Of a stretch of 64,000 nucleotides of DNA, positions 45,888-54,746 are shown piece after piece. This DNA is from JACQFZ01 sp036381895 (GTDB lineage: Bacteria > Pseudomonadota > Gammaproteobacteria > Acidiferrobacterales > Sulfurifustaceae). The stretch spans positions 1 to 64,000 of the forward strand of contig DASVBY010000055.1 of assembly GCA_036381895.1 (NCBI GenBank), written 5' to 3'. Every line of letters begins with the position of its first letter. Position 1 is the stretch's first letter. A program made the position numbers and the translations under genes. The notes under the pieces were generated by a model. It made no database searches, had not been told where the DNA came from, and saw only the letters and a list, made by a program, of their open reading frames with translations.

Positions 45888-48800
45888 TCAGGGATGTGCG
45901 CGGCGCTCGGCGGGTGCGACGGCCGCTTCCGCATCCAGCGCATCGAGGAACTCGTGCGCCGCGCGCACGCGCTGCTCGGGCTCGGGAAACTCGCCCAGGA
46001 TGCGGATGCGGTTCGGGCCGTCCAGGCGGTAGCGCCGCGGCGCGGCATGCAGCAGCCGCAGCACCGCCCCCGGCTCGATCGGCGGCTTCTCTACGAACTC
46101 GACGCGTATCCCCTTCGCCCCCGCATCGAGCCGGCGGATACCGAGCGGCGCCGCGCGCACTTTGAGCTCGGCCGCCTTGAACAGGAGCCGCCCGGCCTCC
46201 GGCAGCGCGCCGAAGCGGTCCATCACCTCCTCCTGCAGTGCGGCGACCACCGCCAGGCTCTCGGCGCTCGCGATCCGCTTGTAGAGCACGAGCCGCAGAT
46301 GCACGTCCGGCAGGTAGTGGTCGGGGAAGAGCGCCGGCGCGTGCAGGTTGACCTCGGTGCCGCGCGCCTCGGGCTCGGCCGGCAGCGACTCGCCGCGCTT
46401 GAGCGACCGCACGGCGCGCTCGAGCAGCTCGGCATAGAGCGCGAAGCCCACTTCGTCGATCTCGCCGCTCTGCGCTTCGCCGAGCAGGTCGCCCGCGCCG
46501 CGGATCTCGAGATCGTGCGAGGCGAGCGCGAACCCCGCGCCGAGCTCCTCGAGCGACTCGATCGCCTCGAGGCGCTTGCGGGCGTCGCCGCTGATCGCGC
46601 TGCGCCCCGGAATCAGGAGGTAGGCGTAGGCGCGATGATGCGAGCGGCCGACGCGGCCGCGCAGCTGATGCAGTTGCGCGAGGCCGAACTTGTCGGCGCG
46701 CTCGATGATGATGGTATTGGCCGTCGGGATGTCGATGCCCGACTCGATGATCGTCGAGCACACGAGAATGTTGAAGCGGCGGTGGTAGAAATCGAGCATC
46801 ACCCGCTCAAGATCCTTCTCCGGCATCTGGCCGTGCGCCACCCGGATCTCGGCCTCGGGGATCAGCTCGCGCAGCTCGCGCGCCGCACGCTCGATGGTGC
46901 GCACCTCGTTGTGCAGGTAGTACACCTGCCCGCCGCGGCGGATCTCGCGCAGGCAGGCTTCGCGGATCAGGTCGCGGTTGCGCTCCGCGACGAGCGTCTT
47001 GATCGCGAGCCGGCCTTCGGGCGCCGTGCCGATGATCGTGATGTCGCGCAGCCCCGCGAGCGCCATGTTGAGGGTGCGCGGTATCGGCGTCGCGGTGAGC
47101 GTGAGGATGTCCACCTCGGCGCGCAGCCGCTTGAGCCGCTCCTTCTGACGGACGCCGAAGCGGTGCTCCTCGTCCAGAATGAGGAGCCCCAGGTCCTTGA
47201 AGCGCACGTCCTCCTGCAGCAGCCGGTGCGTGCCGACGACGACGTGCACCTTGCCGTCCGCCACGTCCTTCAGGATTCGCGCCTGGTCCGCCTTGCCGCG
47301 GAAGCGCGACAGGAGCTCGATGCGGTACGGCGTGCCGGCGAAGCGGTCGCGGAAGTTCTCGAAATGCTGCTGCGCGAGCAGCGTGGTCGGCACCAGCACC
47401 GCGACCTGCGCACCGCCGTGCACCGCAACGAACGCCGCCCGCATCGCGACCTCGGTCTTGCCGAAGCCGACGTCGCCGCAAACGAGGCGGTCCATCGGCC
47501 GGGCGGACTGCATGTCGCGCAGCACCTCCTCGATCGCGCGCGCCTGATCCGGCGTTTCCTCGAACGGGAACATGTCCGCGAAGCGCTGGTACTCGGTTCC
47601 GCCGGGCGGGAACGCGCGCCCGCCCCGCGCTTCGCGCAGCGCCTGCACCTCGAGCAGCTCGACCGCCGCGTCGTAGGCCTTCTGCTGCGCGCGACGCTTC
47701 GCCTTCTCCCACGCGTCGCCGCCGAGCGTGTGCAGCGGCGCGCGCTCCGGATCGGTGCCGGTGTAGCGCGTGAGCAGGTGCAGCGACAGCACCGGGATGT
47801 AGAGCTTGTCGCCGCCGGCGTATTCGAGGCAGACGAACTCGTTCGGTCCGTCGCCGATGTCGATGGTCTGCAGACCGCGGTAGCGTCCGACGCCGTGCTC
47901 TTCGTGCACCACGGCGTCGCCGACCTTGAGTTCGGCGAGGCTGCGGATGATCGCGGCCGGATCGCGCTGAGCCAGCTGGCGGCGGCGGCGCTGCACCGCG
48001 CGCTCGCCGTAGAGCTGCGGCTCGGTGATGACGGCGACCGCCGGAGCGTGCAGTGCGAGCCCGCGCTCGAGCGGGGCGGTCGCGAGTGCGAGCGGCATAT
48101 CGCCGTGCAGGAACTCGCGCCAGCCGGCGACATCGGCGGCACGATAGCCGCGCTCGTCGAGGAGTGCGCGAAGCGCCTCGCGACGGCCGGCGGTCTCGGC
48201 CACGAGGAGAACGCGTCCCGCATGCGCGCGCAGATAATCGAAGAGCGCGTGGTGCGGAACCTCGGCCTCGTAGTCGAGCGGCAGGCGCGCCGGAGCCGGC
48301 GTGGCATAGTCGACGACGGGCACAGCGTCGTTCGGCCGGTGCTCCGGCGAGAGATCCAGCAGATCGACGCGCGGCCAGGCCGCGAGGCGCTCGGCGAGCT
48401 CCTCGGCGGCGAGGAAGAGCTCCTGCGGCCGGAGCAGGGGGCGCTCCAGGTCGTGGCGCATCTGCTCGTAGCGCGCCGTCACTTCCCGCAGGAACCCTTC
48501 GGCTGCCCGTTCCGCCCCTTCCTCTACCAGGCAGACGGCGCTGGCCGGGACGTAGTCGAACAGCGATGCGGTCTCGTTGAAGAACAGCGGCAGGTAGAAC
48601 TCGACGCCGGCCGGGGCCAGACCTTTGCTGACGTCCCGATACACGGGCACTTTCTGCGGGTCGCCTTCGAAGCGTGCGCGAAATGCCTGACGAAAGCGCT
48701 GAATAGCGTCTTCGGTGAGCGGATACTCGCGCGCCGGCAGGAGCTGCACGCTCTCGAGCGGCTTTCCGGAGCGCTGCGTTTCCGGATCGAACTCGTGGAT

Positions 48801-49418
48801 CGTTTCGACCGTATCCCCGAACAGCTCGATGCGAAACGGCCGGTGGGCGCCGACGGGAAACAGATCGATCAGGCCGCCCCGTACGGCGTACTCCCCCGGC
48901 TCCATCACCTGCGACACCGCCCGGTACCCGCTCTGCGTGAGGCGCTGGCGGAGCCGCTCGATGTCGAGGGTGTCGCCCAGATCGAGGAGGAAGCTCTGCC
49001 CGAGCACGTACTCGCGGGGCGGCAGACGGTAAAGAGCGGTGGCGGCGGCGACCAGCAGAACCCCGCGCGAGAGGGTCGGGAGCTTGTACAGCGTCTCGAG
49101 CCGCTGCGCCGTCAGGCCCTGGTGCGGCGAAAAGACATCGTAAGGCAGGCACTCCCAGTCGGGAAAAACGCAAACCGGCACGGGCCCGCCCGCAGCATAG
49201 AAGCGAATCTCGTCTTCGAGCTGGTTGGCCGCCTCGATACTGCGGGTGAGGACGACGAGCGGGCCGGGGTGGTGCTCGGCGGCGGCGGCGATCGCGAGGC
49301 CACGGCTGCTGCCGAGCAGCCGGCACCAGCGAAGCCGGCCGTTCGGCGATCGGGGAAGTAGGGGGTCGAGCGGGGAAGGCTCGGGCGCGCGTTCAGCCGG
49401 AGTGACGGGCAAGCTCAT
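45888..49418 (-). CDS. mfd: Transcription-repair coupling factor
   Basis: 1176-residue translocase that removes stalled RNA polymerase and recruits UvrA. N-terminal UvrB-like region (VFPDWECLPYDVFSP), the CarD/TRCF RNA-polymerase-interaction domain (VGDAVVHEEHGVGRYRGL, about 485-560), and the SF2 helicase with Walker A GDVGFGKTEVA near residue 646, DEEH, TLTATPIPRTL and the RecG-like QLRGRVGRS. The C-terminal TRCF domain ends near VEFVEKPP. It is divergent from carD, which shares the polymerase-interaction fold. Confidence 0.97.
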   Translation of the reverse strand: MSLPVTPAERAPEPSPLDPLLPRSPNGRLRWCRLLGSSRGLAIAAAAEHHPGPLVVLTRSIEAANQLEDEIRFYAAGGPVPVCVFPDWECLPYDVFSPHQGLTAQRLETLYKLPTLSRGVLLVAAATALYRLPPREYVLGQSFLLDLGDTLDIERLRQRLTQSGYRAVSQVMEPGEYAVRGGLIDLFPVGAHRPFRIELFGDTVETIHEFDPETQRSGKPLESVQLLPAREYPLTEDAIQRFRQAFRARFEGDPQKVPVYRDVSKGLAPAGVEFYLPLFFNETASLFDYVPASAVCLVEEGAERAAEGFLREVTARYEQMRHDLERPLLRPQELFLAAEELAERLAAWPRVDLLDLSPEHRPNDAVPVVDYATPAPARLPLDYEAEVPHHALFDYLRAHAGRVLLVAETAGRREALRALLDERGYRAADVAGWREFLHGDMPLALATAPLERGLALHAPAVAVITEPQLYGERAVQRRRRQLAQRDPAAIIRSLAELKVGDAVVHEEHGVGRYRGLQTIDIGDGPNEFVCLEYAGGDKLYIPVLSLHLLTRYTGTDPERAPLHTLGGDAWEKAKRRAQQKAYDAAVELLEVQALREARGGRAFPPGGTEYQRFADMFPFEETPDQARAIEEVLRDMQSARPMDRLVCGDVGFGKTEVAMRAAFVAVHGGAQVAVLVPTTLLAQQHFENFRDRFAGTPYRIELLSRFRGKADQARILKDVADGKVHVVVGTHRLLQEDVRFKDLGLLILDEEHRFGVRQKERLKRLRAEVDILTLTATPIPRTLNMALAGLRDITIIGTAPEGRLAIKTLVAERNRDLIREACLREIRRGGQVYYLHNEVRTIERAARELRELIPEAEIRVAHGQMPEKDLERVMLDFYHRRFNILVCSTIIESGIDIPTANTIIIERADKFGLAQLHQLRGRVGRSHHRAYAYLLIPGRSAISGDARKRLEAIESLEELGAGFALASHDLEIRGAGDLLGEAQSGEIDEVGFALYAELLERAVRSLKRGESLPAEPEARGTEVNLHAPALFPDHYLPDVHLRLVLYKRIASAESLAVVAALQEEVMDRFGALPEAGRLLFKAAELKVRAAPLGIRRLDAGAKGIRVEFVEKPPIEPGAVLRLLHAAPRRYRLDGPNRIRILGEFPEPEQRVRAAHEFLDALDAEAAVAPAERRAHP

Positions 49419-49450
49419 TCAAGCACAGGGGTCGTCGCAGCGAGGCGCGC

Positions 49451-49456
49451 ATTCTA
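49451..49456 (-). promoter_or_regulatory. Candidate -10 box for mfd
   Basis: On the minus strand TAGAAT (5 of 6 to consensus), followed by a G/C-rich start region, 33 bases before the mfd ATG. No convincing -35 was seen. Confidence 0.4.
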
Positions 49457-49494
49457 CCGGATCAAGGGCGGCGGTACGCAGGGCGCCAAACGCC

Positions 49495-49523
49495 TTGTCT
49501 TCGTGGGGGCTTATTTGCATAAT
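49495..49523 (+). promoter_or_regulatory. Candidate sigma-70 promoter for carD
   Basis: TTGTCT at 49495-49500 and CATAAT at 49518-49523, spacer exactly 17. The expected start near 49530 gives a leader of about 67 bases. The segment 49511-49560 is clearly A/T-richer than its surroundings. Confidence 0.55.
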
Positions 49524-49596
49524 TTCAAGAACACTGACAATAGAGACCAATAAGTTGCCAGCCGGCACGAGATATCAACAAAGGAAGGGTGGCTCT

Positions 49597-50103
49597 ATGG
49601 CGAAACGTCCTCGCTTCAAGGTTGGCGATACGATTTTTTATCCCTCCGCGGGCGTCGGAACGATTCAGGCAATAGAGGAGTTGTACGTGGGACGACAGAT
49701 GCGGCCATGTCTCGTCATCTATATCCCCGAGACCCGCATGACCGTCCGGGTGCCGCAGGAGAATGTCGAGAAATGCGGTATTCGTCCGCTCCTCACGAGC
49801 CGCAAGCTCAAGGAACTGTTCAAGGTCCTCTCCGCGAAGAGCGGCCGGCGCGTCACCGGTGGCAACTGGACCGAGCGCTGCAAGGAAATCGAGCGTAAGA
49901 TCAACTCCGGCTCCTGCCTCGAGCTCGGCGAAGTGGTGCGCGACCTGATGCGCTGGAAGAAGCAGTCCGGCCTGTCGTTCGAGGAAGCGATGCTGCTCGA
50001 GCAGGCGAGCGGGTATCTCGCGCGCGAGGTGGCAGCCGTCGAAGGTATCGAAACCGAGGCGGCGATCGACCGAATTCGATCCTACGTGGGCGTGCAGTCC
50101 TAG
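49597..50103 (+). CDS. carD: CarD/CdnL-family RNA polymerase-binding transcription regulator
   Basis: 168 residues. N-terminal RNA-polymerase-interaction domain with FKVGDTIFYPSAGVGTIQAIEE (residues 7-28), the beta-barrel fold shared with Mfd, followed by a helical C-terminal domain (LLTSRKLKELFKVLSAKSG and KEIERKINSGSCLELGEVVRDLM). CarD proteins bind the polymerase beta subunit and stabilise open complexes at promoters. ATG 49597 has AAGGAAGGGT upstream. It is monocistronic: own promoter and a strong hairpin after the stop. Confidence 0.93.
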   Translation: MAKRPRFKVGDTIFYPSAGVGTIQAIEELYVGRQMRPCLVIYIPETRMTVRVPQENVEKCGIRPLLTSRKLKELFKVLSAKSGRRVTGGNWTERCKEIERKINSGSCLELGEVVRDLMRWKKQSGLSFEEAMLLEQASGYLAREVAAVEGIETEAAIDRIRSYVGVQS

Positions 50104-50153
50104 GGACGGGCACAGACGTCCGGCCGGAGGCCGTCGCAAGAAGAACAAATCCA

Positions 50154-50189
50154 ATCCCGCCCCTCCTGCGGTGTCCGGAGGGGCGGGAT
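50154..50189 (+). terminator. Strong hairpin after carD
   Basis: Perfect 13-bp inverted repeat (arms 50154-50166 and 50177-50189) with a 10-base loop. There is no T-run on the plus strand, but the minus-strand side is followed by a U-rich TTGGATTTGTTCTTC, so it would act better against antisense transcription. Confidence 0.6.
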
Positions 50190-50272
50190 GGAAAGAATTC
50201 CGTTCAATGCCGTCCTTCCTCTGCCCCCGCGTGCCTGCTGATCGTCCTTTCTTCTTCCGTGCGGGTTGATGC

Positions 50273-50989
50273 GTGGCTTCAATAGCGGATATCTGGGCGA
50301 TCGTGCCTGCGGCCGGCACCGGCACCCGCATGCAGACGAACCTTCCGAAGCAGTACCTTCCGCTTCTCGGCCGGCCGGTTATCGGGCACACGCTCGAGCG
50401 CCTGTGCCGCTACCCGCGGCTGCGCGGGATCGTCGTCGGGCTCGCGCCCGGCGATGTCCGCTGGCGTGACGTCGCGGTTCCCGGCGGCGAGAAAATCATC
50501 GGCGTCTACGACGGCGGCGCGTCGCGCGCCGAGACGGTAATGAACGGTCTCGCCGCGCTCGCCGCGCATGCGCGGGCGGACGATTGGGTGATGGTGCACG
50601 ATGCCGTGCGCCCGTGCATACGGCCGGACGATCTCGATCGGCTCGTGGAGGCGGCTTTCGCTTGCGCGGACGGCGCGTTGCTCGCCGTGCCCGTGGCCGA
50701 CACGGTCAAGCGCGCGGACGCCGACGACCGCGTGCAGCAGACGGTGCTGCGCGCAGGTCTCTGGCGCGCGCTCACGCCGCAAATGTTCCCGCTCGGCCGC
50801 CTGCGCGAGGCGCTGGCGCGCGTGCTGCAGGATGGCGGCGACGTCACCGACGAGAGCGCCGCCATGGAGGCGATCGGGGCGCGCCCGCGCCTGGTAGAGG
50901 GCCATGCGGACAACATCAAGATCACGCGGCCCGCGGACCTCGCGCTCGCGGAGCTGTTCCTGCGGCAGCAGGGGGAGGGCGCATGCTGA
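50273..50989 (+). CDS. ispD: 2-C-methyl-D-erythritol 4-phosphate cytidylyltransferase
   Basis: MEP pathway step: MEP plus CTP to CDP-ME. 238 residues: AIVPAAGTGTRMQTNLPKQYLPL at residues 9-31 (CTP loop with the conserved Arg and Lys), the VMVHDAVRPCI motif and DVTDESAAMEA. The start is GTG 50273. It overlaps ispF by 7 bp, the common ispDF arrangement. ftsB, which often precedes ispD in gammaproteobacteria, is absent; carD lies upstream instead. Confidence 0.95.
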   Translation: MASIADIWAIVPAAGTGTRMQTNLPKQYLPLLGRPVIGHTLERLCRYPRLRGIVVGLAPGDVRWRDVAVPGGEKIIGVYDGGASRAETVMNGLAALAAHARADDWVMVHDAVRPCIRPDDLDRLVEAAFACADGALLAVPVADTVKRADADDRVQQTVLRAGLWRALTPQMFPLGRLREALARVLQDGGDVTDESAAMEAIGARPRLVEGHADNIKITRPADLALAELFLRQQGEGAC

Positions 50990-51462
50990 TGCGCATCGGC
51001 CAGGGCCTGGACGTGCACCCGTTCACCGAGGGCCGCGATCTGGTCCTCGGCGGCGTGCGCATTCCGCACGGCAAGGGGCTGCAGGGGCATTCGGACGCGG
51101 ATGCCCTGATTCACGCGGTGTGCGATGCGTGCCTCGGCGCCGCGGGGCTCGGGGACATCGGCGGCCATTTCCCGGACACGGATGCGGCGTACGAGAACGT
51201 CGACAGCCGGGTGCTGCTGCGGCGCGTGCAGGCAATGCTGGGGGCACGGGGCTGGGAGGTCGTCAACGTCGACGCCACCGTCGTCGCGCAAGCGCCGCGC
51301 CTCGCGCCATATATACCGGCGATGGCCGCGAACATCGCGGCCGACCTGCAGATCGCCCCCGAGCGCGTGAACGTCAAGGCGACGACTACGGAACACCTCG
51401 GCTTCATCGGGCGCGAAGAGGGGATCGCGGCACAGGCCGTGGTGCTGATCGCGCGAAAGTGA
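50983..51462 (+). CDS. ispF: 2-C-methyl-D-erythritol 2,4-cyclodiphosphate synthase
   Basis: 159-residue trimeric zinc enzyme converting CDP-ME-2P to MEcPP. Motifs: MRIGQGLDVHPFTEG (metal-binding Asp-x-His), GLQGHSDADALIHAVCDACLGA, FPDTDAAYENVDSRVLL and ATTTEHLGFIGREEGIAA. ATG 50983 overlaps ispD; ATG 50989 is an equally possible start two codons later. The two genes form one translational unit. Confidence 0.96.
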   Translation: MLMRIGQGLDVHPFTEGRDLVLGGVRIPHGKGLQGHSDADALIHAVCDACLGAAGLGDIGGHFPDTDAAYENVDSRVLLRRVQAMLGARGWEVVNVDATVVAQAPRLAPYIPAMAANIAADLQIAPERVNVKATTTEHLGFIGREEGIAAQAVVLIARK

Positions 51463-51538
51463 TCGCTGCTCGCGTCCGAGTCGCCTGCCGATAGATACCG
51501 CCCGATCGCCGCCCGGCCGCCGGCGCATGCGTGCATCC

Positions 51539-51566
51539 TTGCTCGTCCGCCGCGCTCGTTTACACT
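51539..51566 (+). promoter_or_regulatory. Candidate promoter for the dodecin gene
   Basis: TTGCTC at 51539-51544 and TACACT at 51561-51566, spacer 16, in the 152-bp gap after ispF. Start expected near 51573, about 42 bases before the ATG. Confidence 0.4.
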
Positions 51567-51614
51567 GTCGAGCGTGCCGGCCGGGATCGGCGCTGGAAGC
51601 TACGGAGGGCAATT

Positions 51615-51824
51615 ATGAGCGGACACGTGTACAAGCACATCGAGCTGACGGGCAGTTCGACCGAAGGGATCGAGGACGCCGCGCGGCGCGCGCTCGCACG
51701 GGCCGCCGCGACGGTGCGGAACATGCGGTGGTTCGAGATCACCGGCACGCGCGGACACATCGAGAACGGCAAGGTCGCGCACTGGCAGGTGACGCTGAAG
51801 GTCGGGTTTACCTTGGAGGAGTGA
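51615..51824 (+). CDS. Dodecin family flavin-binding protein
   Basis: 69-residue protein that in relatives forms a hollow dodecamer storing or buffering flavins. It has the family pattern HVYKHIELTGSSTEGIEDAARRAL, then NMRWFEITGTRGHIENG with the flavin-stacking Trp39, and VAHWQVTLKVGFTL. ATG 51615 has GGAGGG nine bases upstream. It stands alone, 76 bp before the CoA-binding protein gene. Confidence 0.93.
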   Translation: MSGHVYKHIELTGSSTEGIEDAARRALARAAATVRNMRWFEITGTRGHIENGKVAHWQVTLKVGFTLEE

Positions 51825-51900
51825 CGGGCGCCGAACGGCGAAGCGGACGGCGGACCGGGATTCGGGGCGCGAGCTTCGGGCGTTTCCTTGGAATCGTGGA

Positions 51901-52425
51901 ATGAAAGCGGCAAGCACATCGCGGCAGGACGTTACTACGCAAGTGAGCGGTCTCGACTATCCCTCGGCTTGGCTGCGGAAGATCTTGAGCGAGAACAAGC
52001 GCGTCGCGGTCGTCGGGCTGTCGACGAACGAGATGCGTCCGAGCTACTTCGCCGCGAAGTATCTCAAGGACCACGGGTTCACGATCATTCCGGTGAACCC
52101 CAAGTACAAGGAGGTGCTCGGCGAGCGCTGCTACCCGGATCTCCGCTCGATCCCCGATACCGTCGATGTCGTCGACCTGTTCCAGCGCCCGGAGGCGGTG
52201 ATGCCGTTCGTCGAGGACGCGATCGCGATCGGTGCAAAGGTCGTCTGGATGCAGCTCGGCATCGTCAATCACGAGGCGGCCGAGAAGGCGAGAGCGGCGG
52301 GCCTCGAGGTGGTGATGAACCGGTGCATGAAGATCGAGTACGCGCGCCTCTTCGGCGGGCTCAACCTGGTCGGCGTGAACACCGGCGTCATCTCCGCCCG
52401 CCGGCCGCTGGCGATCAACCGGTAG
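51901..52425 (+). CDS. CoA-binding domain protein (YccU-like)
   Basis: 174 residues with a Rossmann CoA-binding domain: VAVVGLSTNEMRPSYFAAKYLKDHGF near residue 35, IPVNPKYKEVLGERCYPDL, and VWMQLGIVNHEAAEKARAAGLEVVMNRCMKIEY with the conserved CMKIE motif. The biochemical role of this family is not settled; binding of CoA or a similar nucleotide is known for homologues. It lies 222 bp upstream of the O-acetylhomoserine sulfhydrylase gene. Confidence 0.85.
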   Translation: MKAASTSRQDVTTQVSGLDYPSAWLRKILSENKRVAVVGLSTNEMRPSYFAAKYLKDHGFTIIPVNPKYKEVLGERCYPDLRSIPDTVDVVDLFQRPEAVMPFVEDAIAIGAKVVWMQLGIVNHEAAEKARAAGLEVVMNRCMKIEYARLFGGLNLVGVNTGVISARRPLAINR

Positions 52426-52575
52426 CGGGGCGTCGCATCGCTCGCGTCGGCAGCGCGGGGCGGACGAGCGTCGGAGCCGGCGACGTGCGCGCGTCACACC
52501 CGTACCCGATCTCGCGGTGCGCCGCCGCCGCTTCCCGAGCGCCGGGCCGTTCCGTGCGCCCGCGGCTTCCGCGGC

Positions 52576-52604
52576 TAGGCAACGTCACGCAAAGCTGCTA
52601 TCTA
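52576..52604 (+). promoter_or_regulatory. Candidate extended -10 promoter for metY
   Basis: TAGGCA at 52576-52581, spacer 17, then TATCTA at 52599-52604 preceded by TGC (extended -10). About 40 bases before the GTG at 52648. Moderate match only. Confidence 0.35.
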
Positions 52605-52647
52605 GAGCGCCCCTGTTTCGTTTCTGACTCGCCGCGGAGGAGCCGTT

Positions 52648-53934
52648 GTGGCTGATCGCAAGTTCGGCATTGAAACCCTGTGCCTGCACGCGGGACAGAT
52701 TCCCGACCCCGCGACCGGGTCGCGTGCGGTGCCGATCTACCAGACCACGTCGTACGTCTTCGACGACACCGACCACGCGGCGAGCCTGTTCAACCTGCAG
52801 ACGTTCGGGAACATCTACACCCGGATGATGAACCCGACCACCGCCGTGCTCGAGGAGCGCATGGCGGCGCTCGAGAACGGCCGCGCGGCGCTCGCGGTGA
52901 GCTCCGGCATGGCGGCGCAGATGATCGCACTGCTCACGCTGCTCGAGGAGGGCGACGAGTTCGTCTCCGCGCGCACGCTCTACGGCGGCACGTACTCGCA
53001 GTTCGACGTGACGTTTCGCAAGCTCGGGATCACGCCGCATTTCGTCGATCCCGACGACCCCGAGAACTTCCGCCGGGCGCTGACACCGAGAACCAAGGCG
53101 ATCTTCGCCGAGACCATCGGCAATCCGCTGAGCAACGTGCTCGACATCGAAGCGGTGGCGGCGATCGCGAAGGAGGCCGGCATTCCGCTGATCGTGGACA
53201 ATACCTTCGCCACGCCTTATCTCTGCCGGCCGTTCGAGCATGGGGCGGATATCGTGGTGCACTCGGCCACGAAATTCATCGGCGGGCACGGTACCTCGAT
53301 GGGTGGCATCGTCGTCGAATCGGGGCGGTTCGACTGGGCGAACGGCAAGTTCCCCGGCATGCTCGAGCCGTCGAAGGGCTACCACGGCGTGCGCTTCTAC
53401 GAAACCTTCGGCGACTTCGCGTTCACCATGAAGGCACGCTGCGAGACGCTGCGCACGTTCGGCCCCGCCATGAGCCCGTTCAATGCGTTCCTGTTCCTGC
53501 AGGGGCTCGAGACGCTGCACGTGCGCATGGAGCGGCACGTGCAGAACGCCCGCGGGGTGGTGGCGTTCCTCAAGTCGCATCCGGCCGTGAGCTGGGTCAA
53601 GTACCCCGAGCTTCCGGACAGCCCGTATTACCGGCTCGCGCGCAAATACCTGCCGAAGGGTGCGGGCTCGATCTTCACCTTCGGGGTGAAGGGCGGAGAG
53701 AAGGCGGGCGCGAAGTTCATCGAGAGCGTGCGCTTCCTGAGCCATCTCGCGAACGTCGGCGACGCCAAGACGCTTGTGATCCATCCGGCATCGACCACGC
53801 ACCGGCAGCTCTCCGAGGAGCAGCAGCGCGCCGCCGGGGTGACGCCCGACATGGTGCGGATTTCGGTGGGGCTCGAGACGCTTGACGATATCCTCTGGGA
53901 TCTCGATCAGGCGCTGCGCGTGGCGAGCGGCTGA
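52648..53934 (+). CDS. metY: O-acetylhomoserine sulfhydrylase (Cys/Met metabolism PLP enzyme)
   Basis: 428 residues of gamma-family PLP enzyme; converts O-acetylhomoserine plus sulfide to homocysteine. IETLCLHAGQIPDPATGSRAVPIYQTTSYVF near the start, SSGMAAQ, and the PLP lysine in HSATKFIGGHGTSMGG (Lys209). The length over 420 and an inserted segment around 225-260 (GRFDWANGKFPGM) favour the sulfhydrylase over cystathionine gamma-synthase or lyase. GTG 52648 follows GGAGGAG. A hairpin lies after the stop. Confidence 0.9.
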   Translation: MADRKFGIETLCLHAGQIPDPATGSRAVPIYQTTSYVFDDTDHAASLFNLQTFGNIYTRMMNPTTAVLEERMAALENGRAALAVSSGMAAQMIALLTLLEEGDEFVSARTLYGGTYSQFDVTFRKLGITPHFVDPDDPENFRRALTPRTKAIFAETIGNPLSNVLDIEAVAAIAKEAGIPLIVDNTFATPYLCRPFEHGADIVVHSATKFIGGHGTSMGGIVVESGRFDWANGKFPGMLEPSKGYHGVRFYETFGDFAFTMKARCETLRTFGPAMSPFNAFLFLQGLETLHVRMERHVQNARGVVAFLKSHPAVSWVKYPELPDSPYYRLARKYLPKGAGSIFTFGVKGGEKAGAKFIESVRFLSHLANVGDAKTLVIHPASTTHRQLSEEQQRAAGVTPDMVRISVGLETLDDILWDLDQALRVASG

Positions 53935-53955
53935 GCCACCCGAAACCGCGCGCGA

Positions 53956-53973
53956 CCCCGGCGGAAGCCGGGG
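53956..53973. terminator. GNRA-capped hairpin between metY and smr
   Basis: CCCCGGC (53956-53962), GGAA tetraloop, GCCGGGG (53967-53973), 22 bp after the metY stop and between convergent genes. There is no T-run on either side; possibly a bidirectional Rho-assisted end. Confidence 0.4.
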
Positions 53974-54051
53974 CTTCGAAGGCGAGTATACCGGTTCAAC
54001 GGCTTTCCATGCCGGCGCTGGCCGGCGCCCTTGCTCGGCGAACCGGAGGAA

Positions 54052-54591
54052 TCAGCCGCGCTTGAGCAGCACGTACACGGCCCCGGTCCCGCCGTCGCGG
54101 GGAATCGCGGTGCTGAACGCCATTACTTCGTCTTTCTGTCGCAGCCAGACGTTCACCTTGCCCTTGAGCACGGGGAGCTTTCCTTCGGAGCTCTTGCCCT
54201 TGCCGTGGATGACGCGCACGCAGCGCTTGCCGAAGGCGCGGCTCTCGCGGAGAAAGCGGTCCAGCGCCTCGCGTGCTGCGGGGACCGTGCAGCCGTGCAG
54301 ATCGAGCTCCGCTTCGATGGCGTATTGTCCGCGCCGCAGCTTGCGGACGACCGAGCGCTGCACGCCCGGACGCGCGTAGAGAAGCTCCTCGCCGGTCTCG
54401 ACGTCGGCCGGCTCGTACGCGTCGGAGAGAAGGCTCGCAATGACGGCCGCCGCGTCGCGGCGCGACTGCTCGGGGATGGGTTTGCGCGGCACCCGATGGG
54501 GCGGCGCGCGGTCCTGTTCGACCGGCCGCACGTCGCCGACGTGCGCGCGAAAGAGCGCGCTGTAATCCTTGCAGGTCTTGTCGCTGCTCAT
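54052..54591 (-). CDS. Smr-domain protein (SmrA/SmrB-type)
   Basis: 179 residues. The C-terminal Smr domain (about 90-179) has the signature ELDLHGCTVPAAREALDRFL, then RVIHGKGKSSEGKLPVLKGKVNVWL and GAVYVLLKRG at the end. The LDxHG and HGKG motifs are those of Smr nucleases; in E. coli, SmrB cuts mRNA at collided ribosomes. The N-terminal half (about 1-85) is charged and probably extended. It is transcribed toward metY. Confidence 0.88.
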   Translation of the reverse strand: MSSDKTCKDYSALFRAHVGDVRPVEQDRAPPHRVPRKPIPEQSRRDAAAVIASLLSDAYEPADVETGEELLYARPGVQRSVVRKLRRGQYAIEAELDLHGCTVPAAREALDRFLRESRAFGKRCVRVIHGKGKSSEGKLPVLKGKVNVWLRQKDEVMAFSTAIPRDGGTGAVYVLLKRG

Positions 54592-54746
54592 GGCTGACGG
54601 CTCCGACCCCCGAGCCCGACATTAGCGCCTCGTCGGGCGCTTGTCGAAGGGGGGACGAGCGCCGTGAATGGAACGGGAACGAGCGGTCGGTGCGGGCGGG
54701 CCCGCCGGCCAGGCGGGCGCCCGGCCGGCCGAGCGCGAAATCGCCG

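Noticed and set aside
45870..49361. An 1163-codon open frame on the plus strand opposite mfd
   Set aside because: Shadow of mfd; composition is unnatural and no domain is visible, whereas the minus strand encodes complete Mfd.
52426..52647. SAM riboswitch upstream of metY
   Set aside because: No conserved SAM-I or SAM-II core could be traced; the gap looks like an ordinary promoter region.
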